NCBI GenBank assembly: GCA_963703605.1
Contig: CAVPFC010000048.1
Coordinates: forward strand, 62,001 to 126,000
Origin: DASXKD01 sp963703605
GTDB lineage: Bacteria; Actinomycetota; Actinomycetes; Streptosporangiales; Streptosporangiaceae
Length of the DNA stretch: 64,000 nucleotides
Direction of reading: 5' to 3'
Positions within the stretch are counted from its first letter, which is position 1; every line of letters begins with the position of its first letter. The notes below the pieces were generated by a model that worked only from the letters and a program-made list of their open reading frames with translations, was not told the origin of the DNA and searched no databases. The translations under genes were made by a program, and so were the position numbers. Of this stretch, positions 17,865 to 26,270 are shown in pieces.

Positions 17865-18518
17865 CCGCGGGTCTTCGTGCGGGGACCGGCCGGATGCCGC
17901 CCGCACCCAGGCCATGTCGTCGGCGAGGCTGGCTGGCCGGCCCGGCACAGTCCGCCGGGCCAGCAACTCATCGAAGATCGCGGCAGTCATCGCCACTCCC
18001 TCCGGCGTGGCAACGGGGTCGGTGCCCAGCGCGTCGGTGAGATCGAGGCCGTGCACGACCGCCTCGACGACGCGGCTCGGCACGAACTCGCCCAGCTGCA
18101 TCAGCGCGTAGTAGCCCGAGCCCACCGTCTCCGGTGGCGTGGCCCGGGACTCCTCGATGGTCTTGGTGAACGTCTCGTGCAGCACATCAGGCATCTGGCC
18201 GGGTGCCTTGCCCGCCACCATCGTGTAGGCGTAGTCGTAGACGACGGGGGCCACCTCCGGGCGGTGGAAGATGAAGAAGCTGACCCGGTCGCGCCCGACC
18301 TGGCCCTGCTGCTGGTCGGCGATCAGCATCCGGGTGAGCCCGATCGAGATGTCGAAGTGCCCGGCAAGCTCGAACAGCGTCCAGTGGGCCTGTGCCTCGT
18401 CGACCGGTTGCAGCAGGGTCGGGCGGCGCCAGTCGTCCTCGGACAGGCCCCGAAACGCTTGCTCGACCCGGTCAAGCTCCGCCGCAAGGGTCCGCAGCTC
18501 GCCGTCATAGTCACTCAT
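17847..18518 (-). CDS. Maleylpyruvate isomerase/DinB-like metal-binding protein
   Basis: A 223-residue protein starting at MSDYDGELRTLAAELDRVEQ with GGAGG upstream. The pattern fits the mycothiol-dependent maleylpyruvate isomerase N-terminal (DinB-like four-helix) fold: QAHWTLFELAGHFDISIGLT carries one conserved His, and VVEAVVHGLDLTDALG carries another in the typical VxHxxD setting. These residues usually bind a divalent metal. In actinobacteria the family uses mycothiol as cofactor. The substrate is unknown. Confidence 0.65.
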   Translation of the reverse strand: MSDYDGELRTLAAELDRVEQAFRGLSEDDWRRPTLLQPVDEAQAHWTLFELAGHFDISIGLTRMLIADQQQGQVGRDRVSFFIFHRPEVAPVVYDYAYTMVAGKAPGQMPDVLHETFTKTIEESRATPPETVGSGYYALMQLGEFVPSRVVEAVVHGLDLTDALGTDPVATPEGVAMTAAIFDELLARRTVPGRPASLADDMAWVRAASGRSPHEDPRLPLIG

Positions 18519-18706
18519 GGGACCTCCGGTGTCCGTGTTACCCGATATCCGACGCCGGCCCCCGCAGCGTGTCAATGTCTCGCCCGTACCAGACGCCACC
18601 GACATGGAGCCTTAGTTATCCACAGCAACCGCGGACTCGCCCCGCCCGTCCACAGCCGGAACGGCAGCGGCTGCGGACGCCGCGGGTCCCGGTCAGGGTT
18701 CATTCC

Positions 18707-19687
18707 GTGGCCCTTCAAATTCCCGGCCCGTGCCAGGACCTACTCGACCTCCAGCACGGCGTAATAGCCCGCTGGCAACTGGCGGCTGCCGGGCTCAATG
18801 TCCGCATCATTGACCCCCAACTGCACAACGGCCGATGGCAACCGCTCTACCACGGGGTTTACGCCGCTTTCACTGGCCAGCCATCAAGGCGCGCGGTGTT
18901 GTGGGGGGCGGTGTTGCGCGCTGGGCCGGGAGCGGCGCTTGGATATCACACCGCAGCCGAGGTGGACGGGCTGGCTGACCGGCCGAGGGAAGCGATCCAT
19001 GTAATCGTCAGCAGCTCAAGGCGAGTGACCCCAGCGCCTCGAGGACGCCCGGAAGTGCCCAGGCTGGTCATCCACTATTGCGCCCGGGCGCAACAAGCCA
19101 TTCATCCATCACGCATGCCGCCGAGAACCCGCATCGAGGAGACGACGCTCGACCTCACCCGGCTGGCCTCCAGCCTCGACGAAGCGTTCGGCTGGCTCGC
19201 ACGTGCGTGCTCCCGGCGGCTGACCACCGCGTCGCTTCTTTCCGCCGCGATGGCGGCCAGACCCAAGATGCGGTGGCGCACTGAACTGACGAATGCCCTG
19301 GATGATGTCGCCGCTGGCGTTCACTCGGTGCTGGAATGGCGCTATGTCCGCAACGTAGAGGTCCGCCACGGCCTGCCGCGGGCCGAGCGCCAAGCCATCA
19401 GCTTGGCTGGCAACCGCACCAGGTACCTGGATAACCAGTACCAGAAGTTCGGCGTAGTGGTGGAGCTCGACGGCGGCGCCGCCCACCCTGCCGAATCACG
19501 CTGGCGCGACATCCATCGCGACAACGCCAGCGCCGCGGCGGGGATGGTCACGCTCCGGTACGGATGGGCGGACATCACAGAGCACCCATGCCGCGTGGCG
19601 AGCGAAATCGCCGCCGCGCTCCACCGAGGGGGCTGGACCGGCCGGCTGCGCCCGTGCGGCCCAGCTTGCAGCGCACTGATTTCATGA
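18707..19687 (+). CDS. AbiEi/DUF559-type protein
   Basis: A 326-residue protein starting at GTG 18707. The N-terminal half looks like the AbiEi-type winged-helix antitoxin fold (GVIARWQLAAAGLNVRIIDP, then WQPLYHGVYAAFTG and AVLRAGPGAALGYHTAAEV). The C-terminal part (RTRYLDNQYQKFGVVVELDG, then HPAESRWRDIHRDNASAA) matches the DUF559/Vsr-like endonuclease fold with a VELDG acidic strand and DxxRD. This combination is common in actinobacteria, often without a partner toxin. I see no AbiEii toxin next to it, so it is an orphan. It may be a defence or DNA-repair protein; the function is unproven. Confidence 0.65.
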   Translation: MALQIPGPCQDLLDLQHGVIARWQLAAAGLNVRIIDPQLHNGRWQPLYHGVYAAFTGQPSRRAVLWGAVLRAGPGAALGYHTAAEVDGLADRPREAIHVIVSSSRRVTPAPRGRPEVPRLVIHYCARAQQAIHPSRMPPRTRIEETTLDLTRLASSLDEAFGWLARACSRRLTTASLLSAAMAARPKMRWRTELTNALDDVAAGVHSVLEWRYVRNVEVRHGLPRAERQAISLAGNRTRYLDNQYQKFGVVVELDGGAAHPAESRWRDIHRDNASAAAGMVTLRYGWADITEHPCRVASEIAAALHRGGWTGRLRPCGPACSALIS

Positions 19688-19733
19688 TCCTGAAGGATTC
19701 TCCATCCGGGTTATGGAAAATCCTTCAGGATCA
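19685..19733. terminator. Bidirectional hairpin terminator
   Basis: A 21-bp inverted repeat with one C-A mismatch and a 7-base loop separates convergent genes. Its left arm includes the stop codon of the AbiEi/DUF559-like gene. The arms (TGATCCTGAAGGATT...) are AT-richer than the surroundings. Confidence 0.75.
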
Positions 19734-19765
19734 GAGCCACCGGGGGCGGGCCACTGGCGCAGGGG

Positions 19766-20992
19766 TCAGACGTCGGTGAGGGGGGTGTCGGGGTCGGCCA
19801 GGCGGGCGGGGTCTACGGGGCGCTTCGAGCGGATGAGGGCCTGGATGTCGTCGGTGACGTCCCAGACGTTGACGTTCATCCCGGCCACCAAGGCCCCGCC
19901 GGACAGCCAGAACGCGATGAACTCGCGCGCCTCCCGGTCGCCCCGGTAGACGACCTGGTCGTAGGAACCGGGCTCGGGCAGGCCGGCCGTTTCCATGCCC
20001 AGGTCGTACTGGTCGCTGAAGAAGTAGGGCACCGCGTCGTAGGACACGCCCTTGCCAAGCATGGACCGCGCCGCGGCTGGCCCGCCGTTCAGCGCGTTGG
20101 CCCAGTGCTCAACCCGGACGTGCCGGCCGAACAAGGGGTGGTAGCTGTTCGCCACGTCCCCCGCGGCGAACACATCCGGCGCCGAGGTGTGCAGCCCGGC
20201 ATCCACGATCACCCCGTTGCCGACGTCCAGCCCGGCGCCCGAGGCGAGGCTGGTCGCGGGCACCGCACCGATCCCCACCACGACGACGTCGGCGGGCAGC
20301 GCCACCCCCGCCGACGTGACCGCCTCCTTCACGATCCCGCCGGAGCCGCGCAACTCGGTGACCGACTCCTCGAACCGGAACACCACGCCGTGGTCGGTGT
20401 GCAGGCCGGTGAACACCGCGCCAAGCTCCGGCCCGAGGTGCCGGTACAGCGGCCCCGGCTCCGGCTCAACCACGGTGACCGCGCACCCGAATTCCCGGGC
20501 GGCGGCGGCCACCTCGAGCCCGATCCAGCCCGCGCCGACGATGACCACCTGGCCGGCGCCGCGCAGCACCCCGGCCAGCCGCTCGCTGTCCCCCACGTAG
20601 CGGAGGTACAGGACCCCGCCGAGGTCGCCCCCGGGCGCGCTGAGCTTGCGCGGTGCCGCGCCGGTGGTCAGCAGCAGCCGGTCGTAGCCCACCGTCAGCC
20701 CGCCGGCCAGCGAGACCTGCCGCGCACCAGGGTCGAGCGCGGCGACCGAGACCCCGCGCCGCAGGTCCACGTCGTTCTCCGCGTACCAGCCTTCGTCGTG
20801 CACGTAGATCGTGGCCTTCTCGTCCTTGCCCAGCAGGTACCCCTTGGACAGCGGAGGCCGTTCGTAGGGAAACTCGGTCTCCTCACCCAACAGCACGATG
20901 CCCCCGCTGAACCCCTCCGCCCGGAGGGTCTCGGCGGCCTTCGCGCCGGCCAGGCTCGCGCCGACGATCACATATGTGGGTTCAGTGGCCAT
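19766..20992 (-). CDS. FAD-dependent ferredoxin/rubredoxin reductase
   Basis: A 408-residue flavoprotein starting at MATEPTYVIVGASLAGAKAA (FAD-binding GxSxxG). The NAD(P)H site is QVVIVGAGWIGLEVAAAARE near residue 145. The second FAD motif, SAPDVFAAGDVANSYH, is near 280. The C-terminal reductase domain is present. Members pass electrons from NAD(P)H to ferredoxin or rubredoxin for P450s or dioxygenases. The ATG is preceded by AAGGA, and the gene start overlaps the end of dgt by 11 bases, so it is the last gene of the ppdK-dgt unit. The electron acceptor is not encoded here. Confidence 0.85.
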   Translation of the reverse strand: MATEPTYVIVGASLAGAKAAETLRAEGFSGGIVLLGEETEFPYERPPLSKGYLLGKDEKATIYVHDEGWYAENDVDLRRGVSVAALDPGARQVSLAGGLTVGYDRLLLTTGAAPRKLSAPGGDLGGVLYLRYVGDSERLAGVLRGAGQVVIVGAGWIGLEVAAAAREFGCAVTVVEPEPGPLYRHLGPELGAVFTGLHTDHGVVFRFEESVTELRGSGGIVKEAVTSAGVALPADVVVVGIGAVPATSLASGAGLDVGNGVIVDAGLHTSAPDVFAAGDVANSYHPLFGRHVRVEHWANALNGGPAAARSMLGKGVSYDAVPYFFSDQYDLGMETAGLPEPGSYDQVVYRGDREAREFIAFWLSGGALVAGMNVNVWDVTDDIQALIRSKRPVDPARLADPDTPLTDV

Positions 20993-22322
20993 GGGACGAT
21001 CCTTCTTTCGTAGCTGCCTGCCCGTCCCCGTCCCGCGCGTGCAGGGCGGCGGGCGGCTCACCCCGGCACAGGTGATCATGCCAGGCCATGGCGGAAGTAT
21101 CGGTGAGCGACGCGATCTGGTCGACCACGGAGCGCAGCCGCGCGGCGTCGGATTCCGCCGCGAGGTAGGCGGGCCGCAGCGCGCGATCCAGCGTGGCCGG
21201 GGCACCCGCCTGCACCGCCGCCGCCAGTTCGGCGATCAGCTCCCGCTGCCGGGCCTGGTAGGCGGCGACCCCGTCCCGGTTCATCACGAAGTGCGCGGTC
21301 ACCGCCTTGAGCAGGGCGCACTCCAGCCGCTGCCGCCGCGGCACGACGAGGCTGGCGGCGTACCGGGTGAGCGGCTGCGCGCCGCCGGCCGCGGCGAGCG
21401 TCGCCTCCTGCGCCGCGCCGCAGAACCGGGCGATCAGCTCGCTGGTCAGGTACTTCAGCGCCACCAGGGAACCCGGCCCGCCGTCGAAGGACGCCGGCCA
21501 GCAGGGCAGGGCGAGCAGCCGGCCGAGCACCTCGAGAAGTTCGGCGGTGGTCACCGCGCCCGGGCGGCAGTACCGGTACAGGGCCAGGTCCGCGATGACC
21601 GCGCGCTCGGCCGGGTCGTGCAGCGCCGCGATCGTGATGTGGCCGGCGTGCAGCCCGTCCTCCAGGTCGTGCACCGAGTAGGCGACGTCATCGGCCCAGT
21701 CCATGACCTGCGCTTCGAGGCATAGCTGCCCGTCCGGTGCCCCCTGCTTTATCCAGCCATACGCTTTCGCGTCCTCGGCGTAGTACCCGAACTTGGCCGG
21801 CCCTGCGTCGCTGGCGAGGAGCGGCTCATCCGGGGCACCCCAGGGGTACTTGATGGTGGCGTCCAGCGTGGCCCGGGTGAGGTTCAGCCCGGCCCCGGCC
21901 ACCTTGGCCTCCAGCCTGGTGAGCAGGCGCAGGCTCTGCGCGTTGCCCTCGAACCCACCGCAGCTCGCAGACCACTCGGCCAGGGCCATCTCCCCGTTGT
22001 GGCCGAACGGGGGATGGCCCAGGTCGTGTGCCAGGCAGGCCGCGTCGACGAGGTCGGGATCGCAGCCCAGCGCCGCACCGAGCTCGCGCCCGATCTGCGC
22101 GCACTCCAGCGAGTGAGTGAGCCTGGTCCGCGGGAAGTCGCCGGCGCCCACCTCGACCACCTGGGTCTTGGCGGCCAGCCTGCGCAACGCCGAGGAGTGC
22201 AGCACCCTGGCCCGGTCCCGGATGAACGGGCCGCGCTGGTTGGCCCACGACGGCACTGACTTGGCCGGCTCGGCTTCCCGCCGCGCGGTGGCGTGGGAGT
22301 CGTAGCCCGCGACGCGGCTCAC
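20982..22322 (-). CDS. dgt: Deoxyguanosinetriphosphate triphosphohydrolase-like protein
   Basis: A 446-residue HD-domain enzyme. Metal ligands are visible in RTRLTHSLECAQIGRELG, AHDLGHPPFGHNGEMALAEW (the HD pair) and QVMDWADDVAYSVHDLEDG. The enzyme removes triphosphate from dGTP or other dNTPs and so controls nucleotide pools. It starts with GTG at 22322, overlapping the ppdK stop by 4 bases (GTGA), which couples translation. In many actinobacteria dgt precedes dnaG, and dnaG is also nearby here. Confidence 0.9.
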   Translation of the reverse strand: MSRVAGYDSHATARREAEPAKSVPSWANQRGPFIRDRARVLHSSALRRLAAKTQVVEVGAGDFPRTRLTHSLECAQIGRELGAALGCDPDLVDAACLAHDLGHPPFGHNGEMALAEWSASCGGFEGNAQSLRLLTRLEAKVAGAGLNLTRATLDATIKYPWGAPDEPLLASDAGPAKFGYYAEDAKAYGWIKQGAPDGQLCLEAQVMDWADDVAYSVHDLEDGLHAGHITIAALHDPAERAVIADLALYRYCRPGAVTTAELLEVLGRLLALPCWPASFDGGPGSLVALKYLTSELIARFCGAAQEATLAAAGGAQPLTRYAASLVVPRRQRLECALLKAVTAHFVMNRDGVAAYQARQRELIAELAAAVQAGAPATLDRALRPAYLAAESDAARLRSVVDQIASLTDTSAMAWHDHLCRGEPPAALHARDGDGQAATKEGSSHGH

Positions 22323-25006
22323 CTGCTGTCGCTGCCCCCCAAGGTGTCCTGGAGCGCGGCCCGGCCCGCTTCCAGCCTGGCTACCGGCACCCGGAACGGC
22401 GAGCAGGACACGTAGTTAAGGCCCACCTGGTGGAAGAAGTGCACGGACTCGGGGTCGCCGCCGTGCTCGCCGCACACCCCGAGCTCCAGGTCCGGGCGCG
22501 CCGCCCGGCCTTCCTCCGACGCGATGCGGACCATCCGGCCGACGCCCTCGGTGTCGATCGTCTCGAACGGGGAGACGCCGAAGATGCCCAGCTCGATGTA
22601 CCGGCTGAAGAACGCGCCCTCCACGTCGTCGCGGGAGAAGCCCCAGCCCATCTGGGTGAGGTCGTTGGTGCCGAAGGAGAAGAACTCGGCGGACTTGGCG
22701 ATCTCCCCGGCGATCATCGCCGCGCGGGGCACCTCGATCATGGTGCCGATCATGGTGTGCACGTGCACCCCGGTCTCCGCCTCGACGTCGGCCAGCACCT
22801 TCGCGGTGGCCTCCCGCGAGATCTCCATCTCCTGTACCGACGCGGTCAGCGGGATCATGACCTCCGGCCGGGGGTCGCGGCCCGCCTTCTTCAGCTCCGC
22901 GGCCGCCTCCGCGATGGCCCGGACCTGCATGTCCAGCAGGCCGGGGATGACCAGGAGCAACCGGACGCCGCGCAGGCCGAGCATCGGGTTCTGCTCGTGC
23001 AGCCGGCGCACCGCGTCGAGCAGCTTGCGGTCCTGCGCGCTGGCCTTGTCCCCTTCCAGGGCAACCTTGACCGACATGTCGGTGAGGTCCGGCAGGAACT
23101 CGTGCAGCGGCGGGTCGATCAGCCGGATGGTGACCGGCAGTCCGTCCATCGCCTCGAGGATCTGCACGAAGTCGCCGCGCTGCAAGGGCTTCAGCGCGTC
23201 AAGCGCGGCCTGCCGGCCGGCCTCGTCCTCGGCCAGGATCAGCCGCTCCACGAGCTGGCGGCGCTCGCCGAGGAACATGTGCTCGGTGCGGACCAGGCCG
23301 ACGCCGCCGGCGCCGAACCGGCGGGCCCGGGCGCAGTCCTCGCCGGTGTCGGCGTTGGCGTGCACGCCGAGGCGGCGCCGCTCGTCGGCGTGCTTCATGA
23401 TCCGGTCTACGGCCTTGACCAGGTCATCCGCGTCGTCGGTGAGCCCGTTCTCGAAGTACTCCACCACGGGCGAGGGGGCGACCGCGACCCGGCCGAGGTA
23501 GACCGCGCCGCTGGTGCCGTCGATGGACAGCACGTCGCCCTCGGTGACGACGACCCCGCCCGGCGCGGTCAGCTTGCGGCCCGCCACGTCGACGTCGAGC
23601 TCGTCGGCGCCGCAGACGCAGGTCTTGCCCATGCCGCGGGCGACCACGGCGGCGTGGCTGGTCTTGCCGCCCCGGCTGGTGAGGATGCCCTGGGCGGCGA
23701 TCATGCCGTGCAGGTCGTCGGGGTTGGTCTCCCGGCGGACCAGGATCACGTCCTCGCCCGCATCGGCCTGCTCGACCGCACGGGCGGAGTCGAACACGGC
23801 CTTGCCGACGGCGGCGCCGGGCGAGGCGCTGACCCCGGTGGTGATCTTGGTGACCTCGCCGGTGACGTCGAACCTGGGGAACATGAGCTGGGCGAGCTGG
23901 TCCCCGGTGACCCGGGTGAGCGCCTCGTCCATGTCGATCAGGCCCTGGTCGACGAGCTGGGTCGCGATGCGGAACGCGGCAGCGGCGGTGCGCTTGCCAA
24001 CCCGCGTCTGGAGCATCCAGAGCTTGCCCCGCTCGATGGTGAACTCGATGTCGCACAGATCGCGGTAGTGGTTCTCCAGCGTGCGCATGATCTCCAGCAG
24101 CTCCCCGAAACAGACCGGGTCGATCTTCTCGAGGTCTTGCAGCGGGACGGTGTTGCGGATGCCGGCGACGACGTCCTCGCCCTGCGCGTTTTGCAGGTAG
24201 TCGCCGTAGATGCCCTGCTGGCCGGTGGCCGGGTCGCGGGTGAACGCGACGCCGGTCCCGGAGTCGGCACCGAGGTTGCCGAACACCATCGCGACCACGT
24301 TGACCGCGGTGCCGAGGTCGGCGGGGATGCGCTCCTGGCGACGGTAGAGCACGGCGCGGGGCGAGTTCCAGGAGTTGAACACGGCCTGGATCGCCAGGTC
24401 CATCTGCTGGTACGGGTCCTGGGGGAACTCGTGGCCGGTGTGGTCGCGCACGATCTGCTTGAAGGTTTCGGTGAGCTGGCTCAGGTCGCCCGCGTCGAGG
24501 TCCAGGTCGTTGGCCGTGCCCTTGGCCTTTTTGGCCTCGTCGAGCGCGTGCTCGAACGCTTCGCCGTCGATGCCGAGCACGGTCTTGCCGAACATCTGGA
24601 CCAGCCGCCGGTAGGCGTCCCAGGCGAACCGCTCGTTGCCGGACTGCTTGGCCAGGCCGTGGACGGACTCGTCGGTGATGCCGATGTTCAGGACGGTGTC
24701 CATCATGCCGGGCATCGAGAACTTGGCCCCGGACCGCACGCTGACCAGCAGCGGGTCGGCCGGGTCGCCGAGCCGCCGGCCCATGGCCCGTTCCATCCGG
24801 GTCAGGTGCTCGCTGACCTCGGCGGCGAGGCCCTCGGGGACGGCGCCGTGGCTCAGGAAATAACGGCAAGCCTCGGTCGTGATGATGAAGCCAGGCGGCA
24901 CGGGCAGGCCGATGTTGGTCATCTCGGCAAGGTTGGCCCCCTTGCCGCCCAGCAGGTCCTTAAGGTCCTTGTTGCCTTCGGTGAATGCGTAGACGAGCTT
25001 CGCCAC
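22319..25006 (-). CDS. ppdK: Pyruvate, phosphate dikinase
   Basis: An 895-residue enzyme. I chose GTG 25006 because AAGGAGA lies 8 bases upstream and the protein then begins AKLVYAFTEGNKDLKDLLGG. It interconverts pyruvate, ATP and phosphate with PEP, AMP and pyrophosphate. The N-terminal ATP-grasp part (to about 350), the swivelling phosphohistidine domain (GGKTSHAAVVARGMGKTCVC, about 455) and the C-terminal PEP-binding barrel (GVGLVRTEHMFLGERR, VCGEHGGDPESVHFF) are all present and at the usual length. It is the first gene of a coupled unit with dgt and the reductase. Confidence 0.95.
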   Translation of the reverse strand: MAKLVYAFTEGNKDLKDLLGGKGANLAEMTNIGLPVPPGFIITTEACRYFLSHGAVPEGLAAEVSEHLTRMERAMGRRLGDPADPLLVSVRSGAKFSMPGMMDTVLNIGITDESVHGLAKQSGNERFAWDAYRRLVQMFGKTVLGIDGEAFEHALDEAKKAKGTANDLDLDAGDLSQLTETFKQIVRDHTGHEFPQDPYQQMDLAIQAVFNSWNSPRAVLYRRQERIPADLGTAVNVVAMVFGNLGADSGTGVAFTRDPATGQQGIYGDYLQNAQGEDVVAGIRNTVPLQDLEKIDPVCFGELLEIMRTLENHYRDLCDIEFTIERGKLWMLQTRVGKRTAAAAFRIATQLVDQGLIDMDEALTRVTGDQLAQLMFPRFDVTGEVTKITTGVSASPGAAVGKAVFDSARAVEQADAGEDVILVRRETNPDDLHGMIAAQGILTSRGGKTSHAAVVARGMGKTCVCGADELDVDVAGRKLTAPGGVVVTEGDVLSIDGTSGAVYLGRVAVAPSPVVEYFENGLTDDADDLVKAVDRIMKHADERRRLGVHANADTGEDCARARRFGAGGVGLVRTEHMFLGERRQLVERLILAEDEAGRQAALDALKPLQRGDFVQILEAMDGLPVTIRLIDPPLHEFLPDLTDMSVKVALEGDKASAQDRKLLDAVRRLHEQNPMLGLRGVRLLLVIPGLLDMQVRAIAEAAAELKKAGRDPRPEVMIPLTASVQEMEISREATAKVLADVEAETGVHVHTMIGTMIEVPRAAMIAGEIAKSAEFFSFGTNDLTQMGWGFSRDDVEGAFFSRYIELGIFGVSPFETIDTEGVGRMVRIASEEGRAARPDLELGVCGEHGGDPESVHFFHQVGLNYVSCSPFRVPVARLEAGRAALQDTLGGSDSR

Positions 25007-25422
25007 TGCATGCTCTCCTTGTGCCCATGCCGCCGCCCGCCGGGGTGGGAACGTCGCTACTGGGCGGCCATCGATATCGGCCTCGCGGCCCTCTGCAAAC
25101 GACTCTACCGAGAGTGGCATCGCGATGACGCCGCCTACCCGGCACAGGCACGAGCGACCGGAGGGGGGCCGTGGCGGCGCTCCGGCCTGCGCGGGCACGA
25201 ACGGAGCGAAACGTTGTCCGGTGCCGGCAAATTCCAGGAAGCTGGAGCCTTTCCCGGGCGGTCAACACTCGCGATACGCCAGTCATCTTCTGACACATGA
25301 CAGTCAGTGGGAACAGCGGAGCTTGTCAACCATTCGCGGCGCATGGCAGGCGGTCCCGGCTGATCCCGGCCGCTCTCGCCCGGGTGGTGCAGGTGACCGC
25401 CGGCCCGGAAAAGGAGGCTCGC
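25007..25422. other. Divergent intergenic region
   Basis: About 415 bases separate ppdK from the small-peptide/sigma operon. Promoters for both directions must lie here. I see no supported gene and no convincing palindromic operator; a consensus -35/-10 pair is not obvious on either strand. Confidence 0.4.
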
Positions 25423-25581
25423 ATGCATCGTCGCGCCCTGGGCATGGCCGTCCGCGCCGGGACGCTCGGCGCGCTTGCCGCGGCCGTCGCGGCCATCGGC
25501 CCGCTGCCACCGGCCGCCGCGGGCGGCAGCCTCTCGGAGATCATCACCGGCGCGTACCGCGCCGCCGGGCCGCGAATATGA
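25423..25581 (+). CDS. Small secreted or membrane peptide upstream of ECF sigma factor
   Basis: A 52-residue frame with an excellent ribosome site (AAGGAGG, 7 bases before ATG). It reads as a signal-peptide-like sequence (RRALGMAVRAGTLGALAAAV, then AAIGPLPPAAAGG) followed by SLSEIITGAYRAAGPRI. The stop overlaps the ATG of the sigma gene (ATGA), so translation is coupled. It could be a leader that sets sigma translation or a short exported signal peptide. No homologue is recalled. Confidence 0.5.
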   Translation: MHRRALGMAVRAGTLGALAAAVAAIGPLPPAAAGGSLSEIITGAYRAAGPRI

Positions 25582-26270
25582 CCGGCGGAGCAGCGGAACG
25601 GCGCGGCGTGCGTCTCTGGAACATGGAACCCAGGCTCACGGAGCCCGCCGCGGCTGTACCGGTCACCGGCAAGCCGGGGACCGGCCGACCAGGGGCAGGT
25701 GACGAGGTCGCTGCGCCGGGGGGCCGCCCGGGGCCCCGGGCGGGCCGCACGCCCGGGCCAGCCGCGCAGGCGGCCTCCGCCGAGCGGGCCGTGACGGAAC
25801 TCTACGAGGCGCACGCGCTCGGGATGATCCGGCTGGCCCACATCATGCTCGGCGACCAGCAGGGCGCCGAGGACGTCGTGCAGGACGCGTTCTGCGGGCT
25901 GTACCGGCGCTGGTCGAGCCTGTCTGACCCGGGCAGCGCGGTGCACTACGTCCGGTCCGCGGTGCTCAACGGCTGCCGGTCGGCGCTGCGCCGCCGGACA
26001 TCGGCGCAGGCGTCGCGCGGGCTGCTCGGCCCGCAGCCGGCCATGGTCTCCGCGGAATCCGCGGTGTTGACCAGCGAGGAACGCCACGCGGTCATGGCGG
26101 CGCTGCGGCGGCTCCCGGCCCGGCAGCGCGAGGCGCTCGTGCTCCGCTTCTACCTCGACCTGTCCGCCGAGGAGGCGGCCACCACGATGGGGATCAGCCC
26201 CAGCAGCGTCAGGTCCGCGACGCACCGGGCGCTCGCCTCGCTCGGCCGCCTGCTTCAGGAGAGCTCATGA
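25578..26270 (+). CDS. ECF sigma factor (SigE-family type)
   Basis: A 230-residue protein with an extended Pro/Gly-rich N-terminus of about 70 residues. Region 2 is then VTELYEAHALGMIRLAHIML, followed by GAEDVVQDAFCGLYRRW, and region 4 is LPARQREALVLRFYLDLS, followed by MGISPSSVRSATHRAL. This is the pattern of the Streptomyces SigE-like ECF group. The start at ATG 25578 overlaps the small upstream frame; ATG 25623 is an alternative. The stop overlaps the next gene (ATGA), whose product has one membrane segment and a propeller-like outer domain. Sigma and sensor are therefore made together. Confidence 0.8.
   Translation: MTGGAAERRGVRLWNMEPRLTEPAAAVPVTGKPGTGRPGAGDEVAAPGGRPGPRAGRTPGPAAQAASAERAVTELYEAHALGMIRLAHIMLGDQQGAEDVVQDAFCGLYRRWSSLSDPGSAVHYVRSAVLNGCRSALRRRTSAQASRGLLGPQPAMVSAESAVLTSEERHAVMAALRRLPARQREALVLRFYLDLSAEEAATTMGISPSSVRSATHRALASLGRLLQESS

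Noticed and set aside
22430..25300. 956-residue open frame antisense to ppdK
   Set aside because: It is a shadow of the very GC-rich ppdK gene and has no recognisable domain; ppdK is complete on the other strand.
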